Shown one piece after another: positions 43,415 to 51,645 of a DNA stretch of 64,000 nt. A program made the position numbers and the translations under genes. Within the stretch, counting starts at the first letter, position 1, and each line of letters opens with the position of its first letter. The notes under the pieces were generated by a model. The model saw only the letters and a list, made by a program, of their open reading frames with translations, did no database searches and had not been told where the DNA came from. The DNA comes from Isosphaeraceae bacterium (GTDB lineage Bacteria; Planctomycetota; Planctomycetia; Isosphaerales; Isosphaeraceae), in assembly GCA_025356435.1 (NCBI GenBank), contig JANXSY010000198.1:1-64000 (forward strand), written 5' to 3'.

Positions 43415-45214
43415 GTGGGTCTGGTGGTCCAGAAATTCGGCGGGACGAGCGTGGCCGACGCCGTCAAGATTCGCGCTGCGGCGAGACGGGCGATCGGGGC
43501 TCACAACGCGGGGAACCGGGTCTTGGTGGTCGTCTCCGCACGGGGCCACACGACCGATGAACTGATCGAGATGGCCAAAGAGGTCCACGAACGCCCCCCG
43601 GCGCGCGAGATGGACATGCTGCTCTCGACCGGCGAGCAGATCAGTGTCGCCCTCATGGCCATGGCGATCCATGCTGAAGGTGTCCCCGCGATCAGTTTCA
43701 CCGGCGCCCAGATCGGCATCGTCACCGATAGCTTCCACACCAAAGCCCGCATCCGCAACATCTCCACCGACCGCATCGTCCAGGCCCTTGACGAAGGCAA
43801 GATCGTCATCGTCGCCGGCTTTCAGGGGGTGGATGAACATTACAACATCACCACCCTCGGCCGGGGCGGCTCCGACACCACCGCTGTCGCCCTCGCCGCG
43901 GTGCTCGGGGCTGACGCCTGCGAGATTTATACCGACGTCGACGGCGTCTACACGACCGACCCCCGCGCTGTGAAGGACGCCCGCAAGATCGACCGAATCA
44001 GCTTCGACGAGATGCTCGAACTCGCCAGTCTGGGCGCAGGGGTGATGCACTCGCGGTCGATCGAGTTCGCCAAGAAATACGGCGTGCCGATCCACGTCCG
44101 CCACTCGGGCCGACCTGACACTGGCTCGTGGATCGTCGCCGAAGGAGACGCCCGCCGCCTCGGTGCCCGGGTCACGGGCGCGGCCCTGGCGAAAGACGAG
44201 GCGCGGATCACCCTCACCGGTGTCCCCGACCGTCCCGGCGTGGTGCATACGGTCTTCGGTCTGATCGCGCAGGCGAAGATCGTCGTTGACATGATCGTCC
44301 AGAACGTTGCGACCGACGGACTGACCGAAGTCAGCTTCACCGTCGCCGACGACGAACTGGCCGAGACGCTTGAAGTCGCCAACCAGGCCGCGAAGGCCGT
44401 CGGCGCGACGGGCGTGACCCATGACGCCGAGGTCGCCAAGGTCTCGGTCGTCGGCCTCGGGATGCGGACGCACACCGGCGTCGCCACCACGATGTTCGAC
44501 GCCCTCGCCCGCGAGTCGATCAACATTGAGATGATCACCACCAGCGAGATCAAGATCAGCGTTCTCGTCAAACGCGAGGTCGCCGCCCGGGCGCTCCAAC
44601 TCGTCCACAAGGCATTTGAACTCGACCAGCCTGGAAACGATTCGCCGCTCAACGAGCTTCCCGAATGGTCGGCGACCCACGCCCTCCGCAAGTCGTCCGC
44701 CCTCAAGGCAGCGACCACCAACGGCACGGCGCTGGGCGGGATGGAAGAGCTTGTCGTCTCCGGGGTTGAACTCGACGACACCCAGGCCCGGCTCACCCTG
44801 CTCGACGTGCCCGACCAGCCCGGCTACGCCGCAAAGGTCTTCCACGCGATCGCCGACGCCGATGTGTTCATCGACATGATCGTCCAGAACGTCAGCACCG
44901 CCGGTCAGACGCACCTGTCATTCACCGTCCCCCGCACCCAGATCGAACGCGCCCGAGCCGCCGCCGCGAAGGTCGTCGGTGCCTCCCATGTCGCCGTCGA
45001 GCCCCAGATTGCCAAGCTCTCGGTGCTCGGAGTCGGCATGCGGACCCACACCGGCGTCGCCATGCGGATGTTCGGGGCTTTAGCTGACAAGAATATCAAC
45101 ATTACCTTGATTAATACCAGCGAGGTGCGGATCAACGTCGTGACCGACTTCGGGCATGGTCGGGCGGCGTTGGAATGCCTTCGAACTGCGTTTGAGATCA
45201 ACGGAGACTACTGA
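43415..45214 (+). CDS. lysC: Aspartokinase with four ACT domains
   Basis: Phosphorylates aspartate, the first step to lysine, threonine and methionine. Residues 1-240 are the kinase domain: VVQKFGGTSVAD at the start, LGRGGSDTTAVALAA in the nucleotide/substrate site, and DVDGVYTTDPR. Two ACT pairs follow: VPDRPGVVHTVFGLI... with VGLGMRTHTGVA, and VPDQPGYAAKVFHAI... with LGVGMRTHTGVA. The 599 residues are about 190 more than the usual two-ACT enzyme; such four-ACT forms are known from cyanobacteria. The ACT sets bind feedback amino acids. The frame is open upstream, but GTG 43415 has GAGGAGA seven bases before it; ATG 43391 is the alternative. Confidence 0.93.
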   Translation: MGLVVQKFGGTSVADAVKIRAAARRAIGAHNAGNRVLVVVSARGHTTDELIEMAKEVHERPPAREMDMLLSTGEQISVALMAMAIHAEGVPAISFTGAQIGIVTDSFHTKARIRNISTDRIVQALDEGKIVIVAGFQGVDEHYNITTLGRGGSDTTAVALAAVLGADACEIYTDVDGVYTTDPRAVKDARKIDRISFDEMLELASLGAGVMHSRSIEFAKKYGVPIHVRHSGRPDTGSWIVAEGDARRLGARVTGAALAKDEARITLTGVPDRPGVVHTVFGLIAQAKIVVDMIVQNVATDGLTEVSFTVADDELAETLEVANQAAKAVGATGVTHDAEVAKVSVVGLGMRTHTGVATTMFDALARESINIEMITTSEIKISVLVKREVAARALQLVHKAFELDQPGNDSPLNELPEWSATHALRKSSALKAATTNGTALGGMEELVVSGVELDDTQARLTLLDVPDQPGYAAKVFHAIADADVFIDMIVQNVSTAGQTHLSFTVPRTQIERARAAAAKVVGASHVAVEPQIAKLSVLGVGMRTHTGVAMRMFGALADKNINITLINTSEVRINVVTDFGHGRAALECLRTAFEINGDY

Positions 45215-45329
45215 GACCTGATAGGGAGTCCAGGCGATGGAGAACGGCCACGCCGGCAATCAAAAAATTCAAGAATGACGACGATATGTTGATGCGGTTA
45301 ACTCTCTTGGCTTACCCGCTCAGTTGATA

Positions 45330-45342
45330 GTGATTTCATCAC
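45330..45342. promoter_or_regulatory. 13-bp palindrome upstream of argG
   Basis: GTGATTTCATCAC is a perfect inverted repeat (5-bp arms, 3-bp centre) 22 bp before the argG start, in a 149-bp gap. Placement suits a repressor site or a 5' UTR hairpin. It does not match a known ArgR box. Confidence 0.25.
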
Positions 45343-45363
45343 CTCACTCATCGAGAACCAAAC

Positions 45364-46623
45364 GTGGCACGCGATAAAGTCATCCTGGCATATAGCGGCG
45401 GGCTGGATACGTCGGTCGCCGTCAAGTGGATCAACGAGACGTATGGGCTCGACGTCATCGCCTATACCTGCGACCTAGGACAGGGGCAGGATATCCAGGC
45501 GATCCGCGAGAAGGCGCTCCGCACCGGGGCCGTCGAAGCGATTGCGGAGGACGTCCGCAACCTGTTCGTCGACTACTTCGCCTTCCCGTCGCTCATGGCC
45601 GGGGCCTTGTATGAAGGCAAATACCCGCTCGCCACGGCGCTCGGGCGTCCCTTGATCGCACAGTTGATGGTCCGGGTCGCCCGGGAGCATGGCGCGGTCG
45701 CGGTGGCCCACGGATGCACCGGCAAGGGGAACGACCAGGTCCGGTTCGACGTGACGTTCCAGACACTCGCGCCCGACCTCAAGATCATTGCGCCGGTGCG
45801 TGAGTGGAAGTGGACCCGGACGCAAGAGGTCGAGTACGCCGCGAAGCACAACATCGAGGTCGAGGCGACCAAGAAGTCAATCTTCAGCACCGACCAGAAC
45901 CTCTGGGGCCGGTCGATCGAAGCGGGAATTCTCGAAGACCCCTGGGTCGAGCCCCCGCCCGAGACTTTTCAGTGGACCGTTGACCCGCGCAACGCTCCTG
46001 ATGAGCCCGAAGAGGTCGAGATCGGGTTCGAACGCGGTCGGCCGATCTCGCTCAACGGCGTTGATATGGATGGGACGACGCTGATCGAGACGCTGAACAA
46101 GATCGCCGGCAAGCACGGGGTCGGGCGGATCGACCACGTCGAGAATCGGCTCGTCGGGATCAAGTCACGCGAGATTTATGAGGCCCCGGCGGCGGTTGTG
46201 CTCCACGAAGCGCATCGCGAGATCGAGTTCCTCACGCTCGCCAAGAACGCCATGCGGTTCAAGACGCTCGTGAGCCAGGAATACTCCGACCTGATCTACA
46301 ACGGGCTCTGGTTCAGCGCCCTGCATCAAGACCTGATGGCGTTTGTCGTCTCGAACCAACAGTATGTGTCGGGCGTCGCTCGGGTGAAGCTGTACAAAGG
46401 CCACGTGATGATCGTCGGCCGCAAGAGCGAGCACAGTCTCTACCGACACGAACTCGCCACTTACGAAGAGGGCGACCAGTACGACTCGTCGGCCGCACAG
46501 GGATTCATCAAAATCCACGGCCTCTCGCAGACCACCCAGGCCAAGCACCAGATGCTCAAAGGACCGGGCGGAGGTCGGCTTGAATTGCCGAGCATCATCC
46601 CGCCGTCGCCGGGAGCGAAGTAA
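45364..46623 (+). CDS. argG: Argininosuccinate synthase
   Basis: Joins citrulline and aspartate with ATP to form argininosuccinate, the penultimate arginine step. The 419-residue protein begins with the N-type PP-loop AYSGGLDTSVA and has VAHGCTGKGNDQVRFDV, TDQNLWGRSIEAG and RIDHVENRLVGIKSRE, all typical. GTG start; ribosome site is weak. No other arginine gene is near. It ends in a clear hairpin 30 bp downstream. Confidence 0.96.
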   Translation: MARDKVILAYSGGLDTSVAVKWINETYGLDVIAYTCDLGQGQDIQAIREKALRTGAVEAIAEDVRNLFVDYFAFPSLMAGALYEGKYPLATALGRPLIAQLMVRVAREHGAVAVAHGCTGKGNDQVRFDVTFQTLAPDLKIIAPVREWKWTRTQEVEYAAKHNIEVEATKKSIFSTDQNLWGRSIEAGILEDPWVEPPPETFQWTVDPRNAPDEPEEVEIGFERGRPISLNGVDMDGTTLIETLNKIAGKHGVGRIDHVENRLVGIKSREIYEAPAAVVLHEAHREIEFLTLAKNAMRFKTLVSQEYSDLIYNGLWFSALHQDLMAFVVSNQQYVSGVARVKLYKGHVMIVGRKSEHSLYRHELATYEEGDQYDSSAAQGFIKIHGLSQTTQAKHQMLKGPGGGRLELPSIIPPSPGAK

Positions 46624-46653
46624 TTCGGTGAAAAGGATAAGTCATCGCCCCTG

Positions 46654-46676
46654 CCCTCCCCCGGATCGGGGGAGGG
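46654..46676 (+). terminator. Hairpin after argG
   Basis: CCCTCCCCC (46654-46662) and GGGGGAGGG (46668-46676) form a perfect 9-bp stem with a GGATC loop, followed by UUUG. It sits in the convergent gap between argG and the copper storage gene. Similar in form to the hairpin at 50062-50084, so it may be a repeated element reused as a terminator. Confidence 0.55.
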
Positions 46677-46696
46677 TTTGTCGGCATGCCCATGAC

Positions 46697-47155
46697 TTAC
46701 GAGCCGTGGACGTGGCCCTTCATCGCGACGACCATCGACACGCACGACTTCTCGCAGGCCAGGAGCTTCGCGGTCGCCATCTTCATCTCGGGGGAGTCGA
46801 ACTTCCCAACGATCGCCATCGTCTTCTTGCAGGCTTCAGCGCATGATGCGCACGAGTCGACCATCAGCGGACTGTGCTTGGCGATCATGGCGGCCGAAAG
46901 GGTGCAGAAGCCCGCGCAGTCGGACAGGTAGTGGAGTGGCCTGGCGTGGTCGCGCTTGCCTTCGGCGACCTGCACGAAACAGTGGTGGAAGGCCTCGTCG
47001 CAGCTCGTGGCGCACTCGGTACACGCCTTGAGGCAGTCTTCGTGTGTCTTGTCGTGCATGCCGGCATGCGCATCGTCGGCTTTGGCTTCGATCGTGGCCA
47101 CGGCCACCCCGACGGCCCCGGCACCCATCATTCCCAGCATGGTTCGGCGATCCAT
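46697..47155 (-). CDS. Tat-exported four-helix copper storage protein (Csp-like)
   Basis: Binds and stores Cu(I) through cysteines lining a four-helix bundle. A twin-arginine signal (MDRRTMLGMMGAGAVGVAVA) precedes a 120-residue helical domain with twelve Cys in helical spacing: DCLKACTECATSCDEAFHHC, DCAGFC, DSCASCAEAC and LACEKSC. The Csp1 type is also Tat-exported, with 13 Cys. GGGGAGA ribosome site. It lies 8 kb before a CopA copper exporter gene and may protect an exported copper enzyme such as the amine oxidase or azurin-type protein, an inference from gene content. Confidence 0.88.
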   Translation of the reverse strand: MDRRTMLGMMGAGAVGVAVATIEAKADDAHAGMHDKTHEDCLKACTECATSCDEAFHHCFVQVAEGKRDHARPLHYLSDCAGFCTLSAAMIAKHSPLMVDSCASCAEACKKTMAIVGKFDSPEMKMATAKLLACEKSCVSMVVAMKGHVHGS

Positions 47156-47275
47156 TGAAAGTCTCCCCGGTGTGAAGCCGGTGGGGCCGATCTGTGCGTG
47201 TACGAGATAGACCTCACCGTAGGACGAGCAACCGGGGTGAATTCAGGTGCAACTCGTGCGCCCCCGAATCGCGAT

Positions 47276-48667
47276 TCAGAGGTCCCAGGCGCGGGCCCCG
47301 CGCAGATAGCAGGAGACGACGCCGTCTTCGCTGACCTTGAGCACCGGGCCGAAACGGCTTGCGACGAGTGCGGCGGTGGTCCTGGCACCTTCGGCGGGGA
47401 TGATTCCGGGAAAGGCCGAGGAGTCATGGCGGAGGATCGCGCCGAAGGCAAGCAGGCGGCCCGATCGGTCGGTTACGAGCGCCCCATCGATTGCAGCGAG
47501 AGCTTCAAGGACAGCCGGGTCAAGGTCCGTCGCGACTCGCCCCCGCGCCAGATAATGGAGTGCCCGTTTCGCCAGGGGGTCGCCGGGCATGATCGCCGGA
47601 GGCGGTCCCACGGAGTCGGTCGCGACGAGGTCGTCGGGCGAGAGCAGGCGGCCGATCGCGTCGAGTGGGCGGTCGACCACGACGAACAGGCCACCCTGTC
47701 GCCCCTCCGCAAGGTCGAGCGCGGCCTGAAACAGCGAGCGGGCAAGTTGAGGATGGCCCACGGCCGCGCGCCACGCCGCGAACTTCGCCGACGGGTCGAG
47801 AATCCGCCAGCGCCCGTGGGCGAACGAGAAGACCTGGGCACCCCCCGCGAACAGCTTGATCTCTTGATTCGGGCTCAGGACCACGCAAACATCGCCCGAG
47901 GCCCGAGTCGCCCGCGCGTGGGCCGCATAGGCCCGGGCGCAAGGAACTTCAGGGCCGGGACCGTCAGGGATGCCCGCCGCCCATCGCTCGACGTCGATGA
48001 TCTCCGCCAGTCGGCCCTCGTGGTCAATAAGGAAGAGGGTCCGCTTGCCATCGCAGAGCTTGTGGATGCTCTTGAGACTCGTCAGTTCGACGCCGTAGGG
48101 AAGCGCATCGGTCGGGACGGGGTGCGCATTGTCGGAGGCACCGAGCAGCAACGCCCCGGTCGAAACGCGTCGATTCTCGTAGGTTGAGAGCGCGGCGGTG
48201 CGGAGCGTAAGGATTGTCGAGGCAACCCGGCTCAGACGCCCGGATGTCGGCGAATAGGCACCCGGATCAACGTAAGCGGCGACGTAATGATCTTCCGATC
48301 CGCCGCGAAACAGCTCCATACGCTTCGAGTGCGAGATCTGGAACAGGTTCTGATAGCGCAAATTGAGCACGGACCCGATCGCGCGGACCATCCGGGAGTC
48401 GCTCGCGTTGAATTCCGAGCCGTCGCGGGGCTTGAACTCGTAGCGAAGACCGAAGAGTTCGACGCCGACGGGGCGGTCATCGCATTCGATAAGGCGGAAC
48501 TCAGGCCCGGCGGCGGGGTTGGCCTCGGCAACCGGGTCGGCATCGAGTTCGAGCGTCGATTGAGGATAGAAGGCGAGCAAATCGCGTCGGAAGAAGCCGA
48601 GGAAGAGGTCGGCGACCGCCGGGGCCTCGCGCAGGTGGGACGCATGCGGGCGCGAGGTCAGAGTCAT
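47276..48667 (-). CDS. Diadenylate cyclase-fold (DisA_N) protein with altered RHR motif
   Basis: A 463-residue protein with an N-terminal sensor-like domain (about 1-300) and a C-terminal DisA_N-type domain (about 310-455). The DGA motif is present (IDGALVTDRSGRLLAFGAIL), and GARTTAALVASRF-GPVLKVSEDGVVSCYL aligns with the GTRHRAAL...VSEE part of diadenylate cyclases. Active enzymes have RHR there; here it reads RTT, so c-di-AMP synthesis may be weakened or lost. Start ATG 48667 has AAGGAGG; the frame is open 52 codons further upstream. The N-terminal region resembles sensor domains reported next to DAC domains. Role: c-di-AMP synthase or nucleotide-binding derivative. Confidence 0.7.
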   Translation of the reverse strand: MTLTSRPHASHLREAPAVADLFLGFFRRDLLAFYPQSTLELDADPVAEANPAAGPEFRLIECDDRPVGVELFGLRYEFKPRDGSEFNASDSRMVRAIGSVLNLRYQNLFQISHSKRMELFRGGSEDHYVAAYVDPGAYSPTSGRLSRVASTILTLRTAALSTYENRRVSTGALLLGASDNAHPVPTDALPYGVELTSLKSIHKLCDGKRTLFLIDHEGRLAEIIDVERWAAGIPDGPGPEVPCARAYAAHARATRASGDVCVVLSPNQEIKLFAGGAQVFSFAHGRWRILDPSAKFAAWRAAVGHPQLARSLFQAALDLAEGRQGGLFVVVDRPLDAIGRLLSPDDLVATDSVGPPPAIMPGDPLAKRALHYLARGRVATDLDPAVLEALAAIDGALVTDRSGRLLAFGAILRHDSSAFPGIIPAEGARTTAALVASRFGPVLKVSEDGVVSCYLRGARAWDL

Positions 48668-48794
48668 GAGCGGTTCTCCTCCTTGAGCGGGCCGCGACGC
48701 ATCCTTTCGTGTCAACAGCCGACTATACCCGGCCTCTTGATCGAGCGGAACGCGGGTTTCAAGACGACACAACCTCGAACGGCGAGGTGAGAGT

Positions 48795-48814
48795 AGACGC
48801 CCTCCCTGGCGTCT
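48795..48814 (-). terminator. Hairpin after the alcohol dehydrogenase gene
   Basis: AGACGCC (48795-48801) and GGCGTCT (48808-48814) pair around a six-base loop, 14 bp past the dehydrogenase stop on the minus strand. No U-run follows in that direction (CGUUUU follows on the other strand). Confidence 0.4.
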
Positions 48815-48828
48815 CGTTTTCAACCGAC

Positions 48829-49998
48829 TCAGGGCTTGAGGACGACTTTCATGCAGGTATCCTGCTGCTTGTAGAACGTCTTGTAGCCCTCGGCCGCGTC
48901 GTCGAGCTTGAGCCGATGGGTGATGACGAACGAGGGGTCGATCTCGTCGCGTTCGATCCGTTCGAGCAACGGCTGGAGGTAACGCTGAACGTGCGTCTGG
49001 CCCATTTTGAACGTCAGACCCTTGGCGAAGGCCGAACCGAGCGGGAACTTGTCGAGGAGACCGCCGTAGACGCCGGGGATCGAGACCGTGCCGCCCTTCC
49101 GGCAGGCATAGATCGCCTCGCGGAGAGCGTGGAATCGGTCGCTGGTGAGGCCGACCATCGCCTTGGCACGGTCGTAGAGGGCGTCGACCGAATGTCCGTG
49201 CGACTCCAGGCCGACGCAGTCGATGCAGGCGTCGGGTCCACGCCCGCCCGTCAGCGCCGCGAGGGCTTGGATCACGTCGGTCTCTTCGTAGTTGATGATC
49301 TCGGCCCCATTGCGATCGCGGGCGAAGGCGAGCCGGTGAGGATGGTGGTCAATGCCGATCACCCGCTCGGCACCAAGCAGGAACGCACTCTTGATCGCGA
49401 ACTGGCCGACCGGCCCGCAACCCCAGACCGCGACGACGTCGCCCTTCTGGATGTTGCAGTTATCAGCCGCCATGTAGCCGGTCGGGAAGATGTCGGAGAG
49501 GAAGAGAACCTTCTCGTCCTCGATCCCGTTGGGGATCTTGATCGGCCCGACGTCGGCGAACGGCACGCGGACATATTCGGCCTGACCGCCGGCATAACCT
49601 CCGAACAAGTGCGAAAAACCGAAGAGGCCCGAGCCGGAGAAGCCATAGACATTCTCGGCGAGCCCGGCGTTCGGGTTCGAATTGTCGCAGAGCGACGTCT
49701 CTTTGCGTTCGCAGTTGGAACAGTGGCCGCAGGCGATCGTAAACGGCACGACGACCCGGTCTCCCGGCTTGAGGTTCTTCACGCCGCGGCCGACCTCGAC
49801 AACCTCACCCATAAATTCGTGCCCGAGGATGTCCCCTTGCTTCATGGTGGGGATGTAGCCGTCGTAAATGTGGAGGTCTGAGCCGCAGATCGCCGTTGCG
49901 GTAATCCGGATGATGGCGTCGCGGGGGTTGAGGATCTTGGGGTCGGGGACCGTCTCGACGCGGACGTCGCCGATCCCCTCCCAGCAGAGGGCTTTCAT
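48829..49998 (-). CDS. Zinc-dependent alcohol dehydrogenase (formaldehyde dehydrogenase-like)
   Basis: Medium-chain dehydrogenase of 389 residues. Catalytic zinc ligands lie in [13 protein letters not shown] (Cys) and LGHEFMGEV (His-Glu). The structural-zinc lobe [15 protein letters not shown] has four Cys. NAD(P) binding is by [11 protein letters not shown] and GIDHHPHRL. The insertion [40 protein letters not shown] is typical of glutathione-independent formaldehyde dehydrogenase-like enzymes. Cytoplasmic. The SRPBCC gene immediately upstream (96 bp) is a frequent partner of such dehydrogenases. Substrate uncertain. Confidence 0.88.
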   Translation of the reverse strand: MKALCWEGIGDVRVETVPDPKILNPRDAIIRITATAICGSDLHIYDGYIPTMKQGDILGHEFMGEVVEVGRGVKNLKPGDRVVVPFTIACGHCSNCERKETSLCDNSNPNAGLAENVYGFSGSGLFGFSHLFGGYAGGQAEYVRVPFADVGPIKIPNGIEDEKVLFLSDIFPTGYMAADNCNIQKGDVVAVWGCGPVGQFAIKSAFLLGAERVIGIDHHPHRLAFARDRNGAEIINYEETDVIQALAALTGGRGPDACIDCVGLESHGHSVDALYDRAKAMVGLTSDRFHALREAIYACRKGGTVSIPGVYGGLLDKFPLGSAFAKGLTFKMGQTHVQRYLQPLLERIERDEIDPSFVITHRLKLDDAAEGYKTFYKQQDTCMKVVLKP

Positions 49999-50061
49999 GA
50001 AATGTGGTCTCTCGTGTGGTGTAACAAAGAGGTGAAGTTCAATTCGAGACGCGGGCCAGTT

Positions 50062-50084
50062 CCCTCCCCGAGCGTTGGGGAGGG
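50062..50084 (-). terminator. Hairpin after the SRPBCC gene
   Basis: CCCTCCCC (50062-50069) and GGGGAGGG (50077-50084) form a perfect 8-bp stem with a seven-base loop, 10 bp past the stop on the minus strand. No U-run follows. Close in sequence to the hairpin at 46654-46676. Confidence 0.4.
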
Positions 50085-50094
50085 GTATCCCGGT

Positions 50095-50889
50095 TCAGGC
50101 GCGGCCGTGCCCGGCGGTCTGCCCCTGGACGGTCGGGACCTCGCCGGTTTCGAGCAGTTGCTTGAGGCGGCGGAGGTCTTCGCGGATCTGGGCGTCGGGG
50201 TCGTGTCCGAGCATTTTCGCGATCGCGACGCCGACCGACCCGGCGGGAGGCTCATAGCTTACTTCCATCGTGACCTCGGTTCCCTTGCCCTCGAAGGCAG
50301 AGTTGAGGCGGATCGAGCCCGCGTTGTCGACATCGCCGCCCGGCAGCGACTTCCAGGCGATCAGTCGGCCCGGCTCGTCAGTGATCCGTTCGGAGTCGAA
50401 ACGCCAGGTCGAGCCGAGCGGACCCTTGATCGCCCAGTGCCACTTGCCGTCGGCCGACTTCGTGACCGACTCGACCCTTACGTTGAAGTTCTGGTGGTTC
50501 TCAGGCTTCTGGAGATAGTCGTAAATCTCCATCGGAGTCCGGTTGATCGTGCAGGTATGCTTGATGAGCACGCCCTTGTAGATCGACTCTTCCTCATCGG
50601 AACGGCGCTTGCCCGCGGTATTGATGTCGAGCGCCTGATAGGCCTGACAGTGGCCGGTGAAACCGCGATAGGCGAGCGCACCGCCGAGGACCGCGAGGGC
50701 AAGTCCGCTGAAATTGCCGCGACGGAGGCCCTGGACGACCATGAGGCCGCCGCCGACTCCCGACGCCCAACGCTCGACATTGCCGACATTGATCGCGCTT
50801 TTGGTCGAGCGCCCGTTTTCAATGTCGCGTATAGCTTTAAGCGACACGCGAGGAATGGAACTTCTCGATTCGGGGGAAGTCATCGACAT
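50095..50889 (-). CDS. Membrane-anchored SRPBCC protein
   Basis: A 264-residue protein with two membrane segments near the N-terminus (about 42-75, like DUF2892 modules: VERWASGVGGGLMVVQGL and GLALAVLGGALAYRGFTGHC) and a polyketide-cyclase/SRPBCC domain (about 105-225: TINRTPMEIYDYLQKPENHQNF ... VTMEVSYEPPAG). SRPBCC domains bind hydrophobic ligands. A short charged tail follows. Upstream of the zinc alcohol dehydrogenase on the same strand, suggesting one pathway. Ligand unknown. Confidence 0.8.
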   Translation of the reverse strand: MSMTSPESRSSIPRVSLKAIRDIENGRSTKSAINVGNVERWASGVGGGLMVVQGLRRGNFSGLALAVLGGALAYRGFTGHCQAYQALDINTAGKRRSDEEESIYKGVLIKHTCTINRTPMEIYDYLQKPENHQNFNVRVESVTKSADGKWHWAIKGPLGSTWRFDSERITDEPGRLIAWKSLPGGDVDNAGSIRLNSAFEGKGTEVTMEVSYEPPAGSVGVAIAKMLGHDPDAQIREDLRRLKQLLETGEVPTVQGQTAGHGRA

Positions 50890-51003
50890 GGGTGGGAACT
50901 CCTACGACGTGCCCGCCCCGTTCGCGGTAGCCCGCGACCCGGTCAGACGCAACAATCGTGAGAATAAGCACATGTCGTGCCAGCCTCGGTTCGAAACGAC
51001 GCA

Positions 51004-51024
51004 GCCCCCGGCGAGGCCGAGGGC
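51004..51024 (-). terminator. Hairpin after the Cys-pair protein gene
   Basis: GCCCCCGGC (51004-51012) pairs with GCCGAGGGC (51016-51024) with one mismatch and a GAG loop, 37 bp past the stop. CGUUUC follows a few bases later, a weak U-run. Confidence 0.35.
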
Positions 51025-51060
51025 TTGGTGGAGTCGTCGATTCGAGTTGATCGTCTCGAT

Positions 51061-51573
51061 TCAGCCGCCACGGCCATTGAGATAGAACGGCCAGAGGTCC
51101 GGGCCAGGGCCGGGGACGAGCGGGTCGAAGTCGTAGATCGGTACCGTGCAGCCGTTCTGGTAGTAGTGGCCAACGGGCCGCCAGGGGTGGATCAGGTTCG
51201 CGCCGACACGACCGAGGGGGTGCTTGTAGGCCGGTTGGCACTGCGGGCACGACGCCTTGGGGTTCCCAGGAGTCCCGTAAAAATAGGGGCTTCGGCACGT
51301 CACGCAGCCCGCGTCGAGCCGCTGGCCGTAGAGGCCGCCGTTCAACGCGCTGTTCGTGCCGGGGGCCACAGCGCGATCACCGTAGTAGGTCCCGTAGAAG
51401 TTGTCGCGTCGAGCGTCTTCGGGGAGGTTGGTCTGCATCCTGGGGACATAGCGTCCGAGCAGGCCGCTCCGCTGCGCCATGTTTGGGATGTGGGGCTGCT
51501 GGGCCTGTGTGGAGGCCGACGCGGCCAGAAATCCCAGCCCGAGGCAAGCCCACCTGACAATCTTGCGTCTCAT
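51061..51573 (-). CDS. Secreted Cys-pair protein, unknown (170 aa)
   Basis: Signal peptide (1-24, ending STQAQ) then a Tyr/Gly/Pro-rich mature part. Two CxxC pairs, CVTC (about 89-92) and CPQC (about 108-111), look like a zinc or copper knuckle or a disulfide pair. RSGLLGRYVPRMQTNLPEDARRDNFYGTYYGDRA is a striking N-terminal segment. GGAGGAG ribosome site 9 bases from ATG. Not recognised. It follows the Gly/Cys-rich gene on the same strand, with a strong hairpin between. Confidence 0.6.
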   Translation of the reverse strand: MRRKIVRWACLGLGFLAASASTQAQQPHIPNMAQRSGLLGRYVPRMQTNLPEDARRDNFYGTYYGDRAVAPGTNSALNGGLYGQRLDAGCVTCRSPYFYGTPGNPKASCPQCQPAYKHPLGRVGANLIHPWRPVGHYYQNGCTVPIYDFDPLVPGPGPDLWPFYLNGRGG

Positions 51574-51600
51574 CGTCGTCTCTCCTCCTGGGGACGAAAG

Positions 51601-51628
51601 CCGAGGCCCGGCGAGTGCCGGGCCTCGG
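51601..51628 (-). terminator. Perfect 12-bp hairpin after the Gly/Cys-rich gene
   Basis: CCGAGGCCCGGC (51601-51612) and GCCGGGCCTCGG (51617-51628) pair perfectly around a four-base loop, 17 bp past the stop. The transcript continues CUUUCG, then the next gene's ribosome site. Strong fold with a short U-run. Confidence 0.55.
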
Positions 51629-51645
51629 AGAGTTTGTCTAGCCGA

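Noticed and set aside
43313-44914. A 533-codon minus-strand open frame opposite aspartokinase
   Set aside because: High GC keeps the antisense frame open; the plus strand has a complete, recognisable aspartokinase.
47266-47277. GAATCGCGATTC palindrome at the end of the diadenylate cyclase-like gene
   Set aside because: Twelve-base palindromes of this kind are expected by chance in GC-rich sequence, and it overlaps the stop codon.
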